DNA from: Bacillota bacterium
GTDB lineage: Bacteria; Bacillota_B; Desulfitobacteriia; Desulfitobacteriales; Desulfitobacteriaceae
Assembly (NCBI GenBank): GCA_021779415.1
Contig: JAJYAS010000278.1
Span: 1-5,509 of the forward strand
Length of the DNA: 5,509 bases
Direction: 5' to 3'
Shown here: piece after piece, positions 1 through 5,509 of the stretch
Layout of the letters: every line of letters starts with the position of its first letter
How positions within the stretch are numbered: position 1 is the stretch's first letter
Translations under genes and position numbers: made by a program
Notes under the pieces: generated by a model
Told to the model about the DNA's origin: nothing
Databases searched by the model: none
What the model saw: only the letters and a program-made list of their open reading frames with translations

Positions 1-280
1 GGGCAATAACGATCGAATTCCCCTCAGTGGTTGTTGAAGTCACCGTATCAATATTTTCTACTGTGGAAACGGCTCCTTCTAGGGGATTCGTTATAAGTTT
101 CTCGATTTCTTGGGGACCCACCCCAGTATACTGTGTCACCACGATCGAAACTGGAATTTCGATGTTCGGCAAAAGGTTAATCGGTAGACGAGTCAGGGAA
201 ATACCACCCAGCAGAATGATAATCAGCATCACCATGATGATTGTAACTGGGCGCTTGACCGAAACTTCTGCTAGCTTCAA
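1..280 (-). CDS. RND (AcrB/HAE1-like) efflux pump, N-terminal 93 residues only (gene runs off the left edge)
   Basis: This is the start of a proton-driven RND multidrug or lipophile exporter of the cytoplasmic membrane. The visible reading frame begins MKLAEVSVKRPV, the usual entry to the first membrane helix (about residues 11-31, rich in I, L, M and G). It continues RLPINLLPNIEIP, then VVTQYTGVGPQEIE and NPLEGAVSTVENID, the conserved opening of the first periplasmic (here extracytoplasmic) porter domain in AcrB relatives. The start is TTG at 280-278, preceded by GGAGGGGAG at 294-286. The next ATG lies inside helix 1 and would destroy it. The TTG overlaps the adaptor's TGA by four bases (TTGA, 277-280), which indicates translational coupling and co-transcription. 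A full family member has about 1000 residues, so roughly 90 percent is missing here. Substrate cannot be told. Family assignment is firm; the exact start is likely. Confidence 0.9.
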   Translation of the reverse strand, partial: MKLAEVSVKRPVTIIMVMLIIILLGGISLTRLPINLLPNIEIPVSIVVTQYTGVGPQEIEKLITNPLEGAVSTVENIDTVTSTTTEGNSIVIA

Positions 281-1485
281 GACTTCTCCCCTCCCACAAC
301 TTTCACCTTATGGCCTTCATCAACAAGGGTTTGCCCTTTAATGATTACCTTATCGCCCTGATCTAGTCCTTTTAGAATTTCAATATCTACCCCGGTATCC
401 AGACCTGTGACAACCTCTTTAGCGACGGCTTTATCTTCTTTAACGACATAAACGATGGTCTTTTCATTTTTCAGAACAATAGCCTCACTTTTAATGGCCA
501 TAACATCTGCCTTCTCGTCGGTCGTTAGCTCAACCTTAGCAAACATACCCGGTTTAATTAAACCTTTGGGATTCTCGAAGGTAATTTTCAGAGGATAAAG
601 CTGAGTTTTGGGATCTGACGAAGGGCTGACATTTTCGATCTTTCCTTCTAAGCTTGCTTCAGACACCGAGGGTACGGCGACCTTGACTGGTTTATCCTTA
701 ATGAGGCGATTAATTAAGTTCTCCGGAACATTTATAATACTATAAACACTGTCGATATTCGTAAGAGTCAGAGCTGATTGCGCGCTCGTCGCCGTGTTTC
801 CGACCGTGACATAAACCTGGGAGACAACCCCATCGACGGGAGCGGTAATGACTGCATTATCCAAAGCCTCGCGTGCCTGAGAGAGTTGAACTTCAGCTAA
901 CTTCAAACTGCTGTCAGAGGCCTGAACACTCAATTGTTCAATCTGACCGTCATAAGTCGATTTTAATTCATTAAGACCAATCTCTGCTTTGTCAAGTTGG
1001 TCCTTTGAGGCTGCACCGGCATCAAAGAGAGCCTTTGTATTAGCTAACGTTTTTTGCGCATCCGCAATCTTGACTGAAGCAAGAGCCTTCGTTCGCTCTA
1101 GTGAGGTTTTTGCCGAATCCCATTGGTCTTTACTGTTTTGATAGTGAGCCTCAGCTAACTGGTAAGTATTTGTCATATCCGAAGTATCAAGGGTAAACAG
1201 AACCTGATCTTTATGTACGGCGTCTCCTACTTTAACGCTCACGGACTCTACCTTGCCTGCAACCTTAGGAGCAACAGCCACATCGGTATCAGATGAAACC
1301 TTTCCGCTTAAGGTCGCCGTATTGACGAGTGACTTTTTGCTGGCAGCCTCCACCTCAACCGGAATATATTTTTCTTCCACTGCGGTTGTGGGCTTGCTCG
1401 TGCCGCAGCCAGTAGTTATACCCAACGCGGTCAGCCCCACGAGTAGGATTAGGACCTTCCCAATTTGCCTAGTTTTCTTTTCCAA
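277..1485 (-). CDS. RND efflux periplasmic-adaptor / HlyD-type membrane fusion protein, probable lipoprotein
   Basis: Adaptor subunit that partners the RND pump encoded immediately downstream. Numbered from the TTG at 1485 (402 residues), it has a basic N-terminus, a hydrophobic segment at about 11-26 and a lipobox-like TTGC with Cys27, so a lipid anchor outside the membrane is likely (the -3 residue is Thr rather than the common Leu). The first half of the lipoyl/biotinyl-like domain lies at about 66-102 (APKVAGKVESVSVKVGDAV) and the second at about 211-243 (ITAPVDGVVSQVYVTVGN). Between them is an Ala/Gln/Lys-rich helical hairpin of about 105 residues. A beta-barrel domain (about 246-323, ending KPGMFAKVEL) and a membrane-proximal domain follow. 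No ATG is available. GGAGG at 1499-1495 is 9 nt from the TTG at 1485 but only 3 nt from another TTG at 1491, so 1485 is preferred; the choice changes two residues. Length is normal for the family. Confidence 0.93.
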   Translation of the reverse strand: MEKKTRQIGKVLILLVGLTALGITTGCGTSKPTTAVEEKYIPVEVEAASKKSLVNTATLSGKVSSDTDVAVAPKVAGKVESVSVKVGDAVHKDQVLFTLDTSDMTNTYQLAEAHYQNSKDQWDSAKTSLERTKALASVKIADAQKTLANTKALFDAGAASKDQLDKAEIGLNELKSTYDGQIEQLSVQASDSSLKLAEVQLSQAREALDNAVITAPVDGVVSQVYVTVGNTATSAQSALTLTNIDSVYSIINVPENLINRLIKDKPVKVAVPSVSEASLEGKIENVSPSSDPKTQLYPLKITFENPKGLIKPGMFAKVELTTDEKADVMAIKSEAIVLKNEKTIVYVVKEDKAVAKEVVTGLDTGVDIEILKGLDQGDKVIIKGQTLVDEGHKVKVVGGEKS

Positions 1486-1526
1486 AGCCAATCTCCTCCA
1501 CTTATTCTCTTCTAAAACGCTCCAAA

Positions 1527-1540
1527 ACCGACTGTTCGGT
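1527..1540. promoter_or_regulatory. candidate repressor operator (inverted repeat) in the efflux operon leader
   Basis: On the minus strand this reads ACCGA-ACAG-TCGGT, a perfect 5-bp inverted repeat with a 4-base centre. It starts about 6 bases after the predicted transcription start of the adaptor-pump operon (around 1545), a position where bound protein would block RNA polymerase. RND operons are commonly controlled by TetR- or MarR-family repressors binding such palindromes. The assignment to a repressor is inference. It could instead form only a small leader hairpin. Confidence 0.4.
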
Positions 1541-1551
1541 CACCTCAGTTA

Positions 1552-1580
1552 GTTATACCTTGAATACTACTGGAAATCAA
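1552..1580 (-). promoter_or_regulatory. sigma-A-type promoter of the adaptor-RND operon
   Basis: On the minus strand TTGATT (1580-1575, 4 of 6 to TTGACA) is separated by exactly 17 bases from TATAAC (1557-1552, 5 of 6 to TATAAT). Transcription would start near 1545, leaving a leader of about 60 bases before the adaptor start. It lies entirely in the gap after the DUF948 gene, so the efflux genes can be expressed independently of the protease unit. Confidence 0.65.
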
Positions 1581-1590
1581 GACCTTTCCA
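1571..1590. repeat. 6-bp inverted repeat spanning the -35 box of the efflux promoter
   Basis: TGGAAA (1571-1576) and TTTCCA (1585-1590) form perfect arms around an 8-base centre. The element covers the -35 hexamer at 1575-1580. No T-run follows the arms on the minus strand, so it is a poor terminator for the upstream DUF948 gene. A second regulator site at the promoter is possible, and chance is also possible. Confidence 0.3.
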
Positions 1591-1598
1591 CACGCAAG

Positions 1599-1937
1599 TT
1601 AACTCTTTTTTCGTCTCAGCAAATCATGCCATAAGTCAATGACTTGTTTCGCACCTTTTAGGAAACCGGCAATAAAGTGCAGGGGATTTTTCCTCAACTC
1701 CTCCAGACTAACGGCAACCTGATTCACAGTTCCACCCACCTGCTCACTTGTCTCTCTGACTAGGGTAGTTAGTGCTTGCACATCAGCGAGTACGGACGGT
1801 AAATGAGTATTAATCTCTTGCACCGTTTGCTTTGCCTCATCCGTAAGCTTACGGGCTGAGCGAACCCAAAGCATCACTTCAATACCGATCACCCCTAAAA
1901 TGATCGTGGCCACAAGGGCACATACTTCGTAAATCAT
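1599..1937 (-). CDS. DUF948-type single-pass membrane protein
   Basis: Small protein of 112 residues with one N-terminal membrane helix (about residues 4-26) followed by a charged, mostly helical region with spaced hydrophobic residues (about 27-80: RSARKLTDEAKQTVQEI, then LADVQALTTLVRETSEQV). It ends in a short basic tail, LLRRKKS. This layout, a membrane anchor plus a helical repeat-like stretch resembling a chemoreceptor linker, matches the DUF948 family, to which Bacillus YtxG belongs. The molecular function of that family is not established; several members are linked to general stress. The gene starts 26 bases after the S41 protease stop with no terminator between, so the two are probably co-transcribed. 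ATG at 1937 is preceded by a G-rich ribosome site (GGGGG, about 9-10 nt away). The family call comes from recognition, not a search. Confidence 0.75.
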   Translation of the reverse strand: MIYEVCALVATIILGVIGIEVMLWVRSARKLTDEAKQTVQEINTHLPSVLADVQALTTLVRETSEQVGGTVNQVAVSLEELRKNPLHFIAGFLKGAKQVIDLWHDLLRRKKS

Positions 1938-1963
1938 TTGATAATATCCCCCACTCTAATATC

Positions 1964-3640
1964 CTATCGCTCTGCCTTTAAATCATTAATCGCTAATCCA
2001 TAGCCCGGATCAAGTGGACTGATCAAATTACTCTCATTGACGCGTCGACCTTTAACCGTCATGGACTGAATCTTCGAACTGCCTACAGCTTCAATATTCC
2101 CTTCGATTGTATGGGCAACCGCCAAGCCACCCGCTGGCAGCACTTGACCAGACACTCCCCTAATTGAGGGATGAATGACCAACCAATAGGTTGTTGCCGG
2201 AATTAAAGCCTCTTGGGGAATGACTTTTATATCAGAAGACCCTAATGGCTCAAAGGTTGTAAGTGTCCTCTCACCCGTTACGCTGTTAATCAGTTCTACA
2301 CTGGTATTGTCCACACTCTTCCAATCAACTTGCCCAGAAAAGTGAACGGTAAACTTTTTATCCAGAGGAATCTGCCACAATTCGCCGACCTGGTTATAAC
2401 TCGGATAATAATACGGATAATCAGAACCCGGCTGCAGCTTGGATGGTGAAAGCGTACCAGATAATTCCTGCCAAGCTTCCCAATATTCATCCGTTCTGCC
2501 CAATTCAAGGGCGTCCGAAGTTTTGGATAACATCAATTCTGCTGCCTTAAGTGAATCTGAATGCTGAATCTCAATATTTGGGGTAACCCCTACTTTATCG
2601 ATAACATGTCCAAACGGGGAGAAAAAGTGATCGACCGTCATTTTGAGTACTCCACCATTGTCAAGTGGAAACATACTCTGAACCGACCCCTTCCCATAAG
2701 TTGTTGTTCCTATAAGTGTCGCCTTTTGATGATCTTTAACGGCAGCGGCCAAAATTTCGGAGGCACTGGCACTATTTTCATTGGTTAAAACCACAATGGG
2801 TTGATTCAAGGTAAAATCATGTTTTATGGCTTTATATTCAGAAAAGCTTCCTGATCGGTCTTTAATTCGAACTAAGCCATCCGAGCCTATAAAATAACCC
2901 GCTAAGTCAATAGCTGCACTCAGGTATCCTCCGCCATTATCTCTTAAATCCACGATCCAACTATCGACATTTTGACCTCTGAGGCTATTTGCGACTGTTT
3001 CAAACTCCTTACTCGTATCACTACCGAACGAATTCAAATCAATATATCCTATATGCCCATTGAGCACTTCCCCTGTCACTGTAGGACTCGTAATTTCTCG
3101 ACGTATCACGGTCAAATCCCTTGTTTCTTCCCCTTGGATCACGCGAATCTTTACCGAGCTCCCTTCGAGACCACGAAGAAGGCTCACGGCGTCTTCTGAT
3201 GAAAGTCCAGCCAAGGAGTGCCCATCAGCACGGATCATCACATTGCCGGCCTTTAAGCCGATCTCATCCGCAGGCGAACCGGAAATAACCGATAACACCT
3301 TTACCCCTTCCGGAACCATCTCTATAGTAACTCCGATTCCGGAAAAGCGCATATCAATGCTTCCCAAAAAGTCCTGGTATTCCTCAGGCGAGAAGTACAT
3401 CGTATGTGGATCTCCAAGTCGTTTCAAGGTCTCGTCCACGGTCGGGGCGTTTAATACCTCCGCCGAAACTGGATCTACATACTTAGTTTGAAGCAATGCA
3501 CGGATTTCCGATAAAACTCCAACATTGGAGGCCACAACCGCCGTTGAATTACTCAGTATTAAGATCAAAACGAGCATTAAGTTTAAAAGAATGTGACCGA
3601 CTGATTTTTTGCGCAAAAATTTTACAACCATAGTTCTCAT
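1964..3640 (-). CDS. membrane-anchored S41 carboxyl-terminal processing protease with PDZ and C-terminal Ig-like (Big_5/SbsA-type) domain
   Basis: CtpA/CtpB-family serine protease of 558 residues acting outside the cytoplasmic membrane. Visible parts: basic N-terminus and hydrophobic anchor or signal (about 16-37), helical region containing GDPHTMYFSPEEY (76-88), PDZ domain (about 98-180, carboxylate loop at SGIGVTIE), and S41 core (about 187-360). The catalytic Ser is Ser292 in NSASASEI, Lys317 in TYGKGSVQ lies exactly 25 residues on, and Gln321 is at Lys+4; this matches the Ser-Lys-Gln arrangement of E. coli Prc and Bacillus CtpB, so it should be active. A linker rich in Tyr and Pro (about 400-418) leads to an Ig-like domain (about 420-515: PLDKKFTVHFSGQVD, then ATTYWLVI). 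The ATG at 3640 has GGAGGG at 3651-3646. An upstream in-frame GTG at 3667 lacks a ribosome site. Typical CtpB proteins are about 480 residues; the extra length is the C-terminal extension. Substrate unknown. Confidence 0.93.
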   Translation of the reverse strand: MRTMVVKFLRKKSVGHILLNLMLVLILILSNSTAVVASNVGVLSEIRALLQTKYVDPVSAEVLNAPTVDETLKRLGDPHTMYFSPEEYQDFLGSIDMRFSGIGVTIEMVPEGVKVLSVISGSPADEIGLKAGNVMIRADGHSLAGLSSEDAVSLLRGLEGSSVKIRVIQGEETRDLTVIRREITSPTVTGEVLNGHIGYIDLNSFGSDTSKEFETVANSLRGQNVDSWIVDLRDNGGGYLSAAIDLAGYFIGSDGLVRIKDRSGSFSEYKAIKHDFTLNQPIVVLTNENSASASEILAAAVKDHQKATLIGTTTYGKGSVQSMFPLDNGGVLKMTVDHFFSPFGHVIDKVGVTPNIEIQHSDSLKAAELMLSKTSDALELGRTDEYWEAWQELSGTLSPSKLQPGSDYPYYYPSYNQVGELWQIPLDKKFTVHFSGQVDWKSVDNTSVELINSVTGERTLTTFEPLGSSDIKVIPQEALIPATTYWLVIHPSIRGVSGQVLPAGGLAVAHTIEGNIEAVGSSKIQSMTVKGRRVNESNLISPLDPGYGLAINDLKAER

Positions 3641-3645
3641 AATCT

Positions 3646-3665
3646 CCCTCCAGGGTTTCGAACCC
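3646..3665 (-). promoter_or_regulatory. ribosome binding site of the S41 protease with adjoining leader hairpin
   Basis: GGAGGG at 3651-3646 sits 5 nt before the ATG at 3640 and decides that start over the in-frame GTG at 3667. Immediately upstream, minus-strand GGGTTCGAAACCC (3665-3653) can form a 5-bp hairpin with a 3-base loop. The hairpin ends one base before the ribosome site. Confidence 0.6.
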
Positions 3666-3734
3666 ACTCTGAACTATAGATTCGACACGCTACTGGATTT
3701 AACCTTCGGCCTTGCTTAAAAACTTCCTGCCAAA

Positions 3735-3789
3735 CATATAAAAATGCCTTCTCCAGAGTTATTTGTACTAAAGAGGGCATTTTTATATG
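3735..3789 (-). terminator. long hairpin terminator after the coiled-coil gene, symmetric and possibly bidirectional
   Basis: Perfect 14-bp arms, catataaaaatgcc (3735-3748) and ggcatttttatatg (3776-3789), extend inward by four more pairs (3749-3752 with 3772-3775, one being T-G). That gives an 18-bp stem with a 19-base loop. Each strand carries a five-T run in the distal arm, so it could act in either direction. It lies 30 bases past the stop of the coiled-coil gene and 95 bases before the protease start. The T-run being inside the stem is atypical, which lowers certainty about strength. Confidence 0.65.
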
Positions 3790-3819
3790 CTTAACATTAT
3801 ATTAAAAGTATGCTTCATT

Positions 3820-4077
3820 TTATATCGCCTTCCGTGTTGTAATTACGTCGCCTACGGCATTAATCGTCCCTTCCATATAGTTTAGCTTAAACTCGAGATT
3901 ATCTATTTTGGCCCTATGCACTTGAGTGTTATGTTCTATAGCTTTAACAATCAAAAATATTTCGTCTTGTCTTGACTCTAATCTGTCCATTCTAGTCTCT
4001 AATTTATCAAGCCTTGTCTCTAACCCATCAAGTTTGTTGAGTATAAGCCCGAGCATTTCTTTAATCTCATTCTCCAT
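3820..4077 (-). CDS. small coiled-coil protein of unknown function
   Basis: I do not recognise a named family. The 85-residue product is acidic to neutral, has no signal peptide or membrane segment, and is therefore probably cytoplasmic. Residues 16-39 hold three near-perfect heptads, LETRLDK, LETRMDR and LESRQDE, followed by more amphipathic helix (40-70, including KIDNLEFKLNYMEG), so a parallel or antiparallel helical oligomer is likely. The tail is ITTRKAI. The ATG at 4077 is chosen because AGGTGGTG lies just upstream and because the promoter at 4100-4128 would start transcription near 4093, which excludes the in-frame TTG at 4098. The gene has its own promoter and terminator, and so stands alone between the helicase and the protease unit. 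GC across 3841-4080 is about 36 percent by hand count, below sampled stretches of the neighbours (about 45-53 percent). A scaffold, adaptor or phage-derived remnant are all possible. Confidence 0.75.
   Translation of the reverse strand: MENEIKEMLGLILNKLDGLETRLDKLETRMDRLESRQDEIFLIVKAIEHNTQVHRAKIDNLEFKLNYMEGTINAVGDVITTRKAI
3961..4023 (-). repeat. three 21-bp imperfect tandem repeats encoding heptads
   Basis: Three consecutive in-frame 21-base units each begin TTAGAG (minus strand) and encode the LExRxDx heptads of the coiled-coil protein. The units differ at several positions, mostly in their second halves, so duplication followed by divergence, or plain selection for heptads, would both explain them. 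Confidence 0.55.
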
Positions 4078-4099
4078 TGTTTCACCACCTCTCTTCAAA

Positions 4100-4128
4100 A
4101 TTATACCATCCTAGTGCTACCCCATCAA
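4100..4128 (-). promoter_or_regulatory. extended -10 sigma-A promoter of the coiled-coil gene
   Basis: On the minus strand TTGATG (4128-4123, 4 of 6) is followed after exactly 17 bases by a perfect TATAAT (4105-4100). The -10 box is preceded by TGG, the extended -10 motif. Predicted start is near 4093, giving a leader of only about 16 bases that just holds the ribosome site AGGTGGTG. This is the strongest promoter match in the window. Confidence 0.78.
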
Positions 4129-4146
4129 GATAAATTATGTTCGAGT

Positions 4147-4174
4147 AAAAAGGAAAAGGCCCTAGGCCTTTTCC
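4147..4174 (-). terminator. intrinsic terminator of the DEAD-box helicase gene
   Basis: Arms ggaaaaggcc (4152-4161) and ggccttttcc (4165-4174) are a perfect 10-bp inverted repeat with a 3-base loop. On the minus strand the stem is followed directly by TTTTT (4151-4147). It begins 14 bases after the helicase stop codon. It separates the helicase from the promoter of the coiled-coil gene. Confidence 0.88.
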
Positions 4175-4188
4175 AAAAATTAAACGTA

Positions 4189-5508
4189 TTACCCGTTTCT
4201 CTTATTATCCCTACCCCTTTGAGCACCGGCAGCCCCACCACGAACATCGTTGCCTTTTCTCCGAGACCATGTATCCGTCTTTTGTCCATAACCGTCTCGG
4301 TTGTAATTCCCCTGAGGTCTAGCATTCCCCATGACTCTTGGATTTCCCATGCTTCTTCCTCTCATGGGTGCTGCCTCGGTCAGGCGAACTTCGACGGCTT
4401 CCGGTTCCTTGGTGATGATTTTCAACGCTGCACATAAAAGCGTCACTGAGTCATTTTCGGCAAGCAGTTCTTCTGCCACGCCTTTATATTTCTCGATATC
4501 TTCTTCAGCGATCACTCTGAGGATCTCCGTCATCGTTAAGCGTTGTTGCCCTTGTACCGCTTCAACGATAGTTGGAATTGGCTTACGAACAATCCTACGT
4601 TTAATGACCTGCTCAATCAATCGCAGCATGCCAATCTCTCGCGGGGTGACGAGTGTAATCGCTAAACCTGATTTCCCGGCTCGACCGGTACGCCCAACAC
4701 GATGGACGTAACTTTCAGGGTCTTGTGGAATATCAAAGTTAAAGACGTGGGTTACTCCACTAATATCCAGCCCTCGAGCAGCAACATCCGTAGCGACCAA
4801 TACTTCGATGGTTCCGTCTTTAAATTGTCTTAAAACGCTGTCTCTCTTACTCTGAGTCAAGTCACCGTGAATTCCCTCCGCAGAATAGCCCCGCTTACTT
4901 AAGGCCTCAGAGAGTTCATCCACTCTACGCTTAGTTCGAGCAAAGACAATCGACAAATCTGGGGATTGAATATCAAGGATTCTCGATAAAACATCGAATT
5001 TAAGTCGCTCTGTAACTTCCACATAATGTTGCTCAATATCAGCGACCGTGACGCCTGTTGCCTTAATACTAATTAGCTCCGGCTCTTTCATAAAGCGCTG
5101 AGCAATATTTTGGATTTGACGGGGCATTGTGGCAGAAAAGAGCATAGTCTGACGTTCCTCCGGAACCTCCTTCAGGATTGTTTCAATGTCCTCTAAGAAG
5201 CCCATGTTCAGCATCTCATCCGCTTCATCCAAAATAACAATTTTAATATCACTGAGTCGGATAGTCCGCCTTCTCATGTGATCCATTAAACGTCCCGGAG
5301 TTGCCACAATAATGTGGGGTTTCTTCTTCAGGGCCCTAATTTGCCAATCGATTCCTTGTCCACCGTAAATAGGTAAGGAATGAATCCGCTTGAACTGTCC
5401 GATCTTGTTTAATTCCTCTGCCACCTGAACTGCTAACTCCCGCGTTGGAGCCAATACGATACCTTGAATCAGTTCGCTTTGCTCCATAATCCTCTCAATT
5501 AAGGGGAT
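4189..5508 (-). CDS. cshA: DEAD-box ATP-dependent RNA helicase, CshA type (N-terminus beyond the right edge)
   Basis: Unwinds or remodels RNA in the cytoplasm using ATP; in Bacillus and Staphylococcus CshA acts in mRNA turnover, ribosome assembly and cold adaptation. The frame is open to the window edge (IPLIERI precedes the Met at 5487), so that Met is internal and motif I (Walker A) lies just outside. Counting from that Met: motif Ia APTRELA (13-19), YGGQ (41-44), Ib TPGRL (63-67), II DEAD (87-90), III SAT (118-120), [14 protein letters not shown] (181-192), [13 protein letters not shown] (207-219), [11 protein letters not shown] (232-241), [12 protein letters not shown] (262-271). All visible motifs are intact. 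The C-terminus (about 375-432) is rich in Arg, Gly and Asn and ends [17 protein letters not shown], an RNA-binding tail like those of CshA. The HGDLTQ and [12 protein letters not shown] stretches closely resemble Bacillus CshA. A different DeaD/Csh paralogue remains possible. Confidence 0.95.
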   Translation of the reverse strand: MPLIERIMEQSELIQGIVLAPTRELAVQVAEELNKIGQFKRIHSLPIYGGQGIDWQIRALKKKPHIIVATPGRLMDHMRRRTIRLSDIKIVILDEADEMLNMGFLEDIETILKEVPEERQTMLFSATMPRQIQNIAQRFMKEPELISIKATGVTVADIEQHYVEVTERLKFDVLSRILDIQSPDLSIVFARTKRRVDELSEALSKRGYSAEGIHGDLTQSKRDSVLRQFKDGTIEVLVATDVAARGLDISGVTHVFNFDIPQDPESYVHRVGRTGRAGKSGLAITLVTPREIGMLRLIEQVIKRRIVRKPIPTIVEAVQGQQRLTMTEILRVIAEEDIEKYKGVAEELLAENDSVTLLCAALKIITKEPEAVEVRLTEAAPMRGRSMGNPRVMGNARPQGNYNRDGYGQKTDTWSRRKGNDVRGGAAGAQRGRDNKRNG

Positions 5509-5509
5509 T

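Noticed and set aside
27..341. Plus-strand open frame of 104 residues at the left edge
   Set aside because: Antisense to the clear RND pump N-terminus, which carries the conserved family opening on the minus strand.
1571..1590. Terminator for the DUF948 gene
   Set aside because: The 6-bp inverted repeat has no following T-run on the minus strand and sits on a promoter -35 box, so no intrinsic terminator is supported here.
1942..1964. Two 8-base direct repeats (minus strand GGATATTA) 15 bases apart between the protease and DUF948 genes
   Set aside because: Short, AT-rich and in a 26-base gap that also holds the ribosome site; chance is likely and no function suggests itself.
3060..3491. Plus-strand open frame of 143 residues
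   Set aside because: It lies wholly antisense to the S41 protease core, shows no recognisable domain and has no ribosome site. The minus-strand frame has intact catalytic motifs.
3641..3667. Upstream GTG start for the S41 protease (nine extra residues)
   Set aside because: The extra residues are the translated ribosome site; GGAGGG is correctly placed for ATG 3640.
3650..3668. tRNA T-arm-like GTGGGTTCGAAACCC
   Set aside because: Only three of the five T-stem pairs form as a T-arm, and no acceptor, D or anticodon arm can be found upstream; it is better seen as a small leader palindrome.
4125..4325. Minus-strand 66-residue frame over the helicase tail and terminator
   Set aside because: Out of frame with the helicase and it translates straight through the terminator hairpin; no ribosome site seen.
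4331..4711. Plus-strand open frame of 126 residues
   Set aside because: Shadow of the helicase C-terminal region, Ser/Ile-rich composition typical of antisense frames, no domain.

Overview
The window reads as ordinary chromosome from a monoderm, moderately AT-rich Firmicute. Clostridia of the Desulfitobacterium/Desulfosporosinus kind would fit, but that placement is inference from protein style, strong GGAGG ribosome sites, frequent TTG starts and sigma-A-type promoters. Every gene I can support lies on the minus strand, so transcription runs from the right edge to the left. No tRNA, rRNA, CRISPR array, insertion sequence or phage module is visible, and no gene-free gap exceeds about 180 bases.

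Right to left (5' to 3' on the minus strand): a CshA-type DEAD-box RNA helicase, cut off by the window edge at its N-terminus, closes with a clean intrinsic terminator (4147-4174). Next comes a compact transcription unit: an extended -10 promoter, a small 85-residue coiled-coil protein of unknown function, and a long hairpin that probably terminates it (3735-3789). Then follows a probable two-gene unit: a membrane-anchored S41 (C-terminal processing) serine protease with a PDZ domain and an unusual C-terminal Ig-like domain, and a DUF948-type single-pass membrane protein 26 bases downstream.

The last unit is an efflux operon: a lipoprotein-type RND/HlyD membrane-fusion adaptor and the first 93 residues of an AcrB-like RND pump. 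They are coupled by a 4-base TTGA overlap. This operon has its own promoter (1552-1580), with an inverted repeat just downstream of the predicted transcription start that looks like a repressor operator. The repressor is not in the window.

Together the genes cover RNA remodelling or turnover (helicase), cell-envelope proteolysis (S41 protease with DUF948 partner) and export of hydrophobic or toxic compounds (RND pump). I see no clear new multi-gene system. The points most worth a second look are the self-contained coiled-coil gene with low GC, the protease-Ig fusion beside DUF948, and the probable operator of the efflux operon.
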